NCBI GenBank assembly: GCA_029239575.1
Contig: JARBUP010000217.1
Coordinates: 1 to 6,064, forward strand
DNA from: Bacillota bacterium
GTDB lineage: Bacteria; Bacillota; Clostridia; Tissierellales; Sedimentibacteraceae
DNA: 6,064 bases
Direction of reading: 5' to 3'
Shown: in pieces, positions 5,903-6,064 of the stretch
Layout of the letters: each line of letters opens with the position of its first letter
How positions within the stretch are numbered: position 1 is the first letter of the stretch
Notes under the pieces: generated by a model
Seen by the model: only the letters and a program-made list of their open reading frames with translations
Database searches by the model: none
Told to the model about the DNA's origin: nothing
Made by a program: the position numbers and the translations under genes

Positions 5903-5999
5903 GTTATTTTTTTATGTAAAAAGTATGTATGGTTATTTTATCCAAAATTTATATAATTAATATAAAAATATTATAAAATAAAACCTTAAAAAAATAACT
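5902..5999. repeat. Imperfect AT-rich inverted repeat upstream of the gltX promoter
   Basis: Perfect 12-bp outer arms AGTTATTTTTTT (5902-5913) and AAAAAAATAACT (5988-5999) enclose a second pair of arms on the plus strand, GGTTATTTTAT (from 5931) and ATAAAATAAAACC (to 5985), which match except for a 2-nt bulge. The outer left arm touches the -35 box. Runs of A and T make part of this match cheap, but the GG/CC anchors support a true pairing. No transposase or target-site duplication is evident. Confidence 0.45.
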
Positions 6000-6033
6000 C
6001 CCTTTTTGTACTGTTAAAGTACCATATAGGGAG
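5988..6033 (-). terminator. Rho-independent terminator of the gene upstream of gltX
   Basis: On the minus strand outer arms CTCCCT (6028-6033) and AGGGAG (5998-6003) pair over six bases. An internal loop leads to a second stem GTACT/AGTAC (6018-6022 with 6008-6012) closed by a 5-nt loop. The hairpin is followed by TTATTTTTTT (5988-5997). On the plus strand no T-tract follows, so it acts on leftward transcription. It isolates the gltX operon from whatever lies upstream. Confidence 0.7.
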
Positions 6034-6042
6034 CCTATCATA

Positions 6043-6064
6043 TTAATTAAAAACTTCAGCCAAC
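6043..6064 (-). CDS. Possible last codons of an unidentified upstream gene
   Basis: One minus-strand frame entering at the window edge reads LAEVFN and stops at TAA (6043-6045), nine nt before the terminator hairpin begins. The position fits the end of a gene using that terminator, but six codons cannot identify it. Another frame closes at once with TGA, and the third runs into the terminator and leader, so this is the most likely of the three. Confidence 0.25.

Overview
This is an AT-rich window from a low-GC Gram-positive bacterium, most likely a member of the Clostridia. The evidence is the gene order gltX-cysS-mrnC-rlmB-rae1(yacP)-sigH followed by tuf, the presence of a SigH (Spo0H)-type sigma factor, and strong GGAGG-type ribosome binding sites. 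B. subtilis carries a very similar block (gltX-cysE-cysS-mrnC-rlmB-rae1-sigH). Here cysE is absent, and a tRNA-Thr gene plus tuf follow sigH. Every gene lies on the minus strand, so transcription runs from high to low coordinates. The plus-strand open frames are shadows.

Layout in the direction of transcription. Positions 6064-5988 hold what looks like the tail of an upstream gene and its rho-independent terminator. Positions 5987-5788 form an AT-rich leader with a near-consensus promoter (TTGATA-17-TATAAT). Positions 5787-4386 hold gltX, which is broken: its two halves lie in different frames and the segment between them, including the start of the KMSKS-type loop, is missing. The closely packed genes cysS, mrnC, rlmB and rae1 follow (spacings 17, -19, 29 and 2 nt). 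Next comes sigH with its own near-perfect promoter (TTGACG-17-TATAAT), then tRNA-Thr(GGT) with its own promoter (TTGACA-17-TAAAAT), and finally the first 90 codons of tuf, cut by the window edge.

The genes share a translation and RNA theme: tRNA charging (gltX, cysS), 23S rRNA maturation (mrnC), 23S rRNA methylation (rlmB), ribosome-associated mRNA cleavage (rae1), transition-phase transcription (sigH), and aminoacyl-tRNA delivery (tRNA-Thr, EF-Tu).

I see no CRISPR array, mobile element, defence locus or previously undescribed system. The observation most worth checking is the internal deletion and frame break in the normally essential gltX gene. It is either a real lesion, which would imply another GluRS copy or a mixed population, or an assembly error. 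Smaller points concern promoter placement, a TTG start for mrnC, an imperfect inverted repeat upstream of gltX, and a 9-bp tandem repeat at the end of mrnC.
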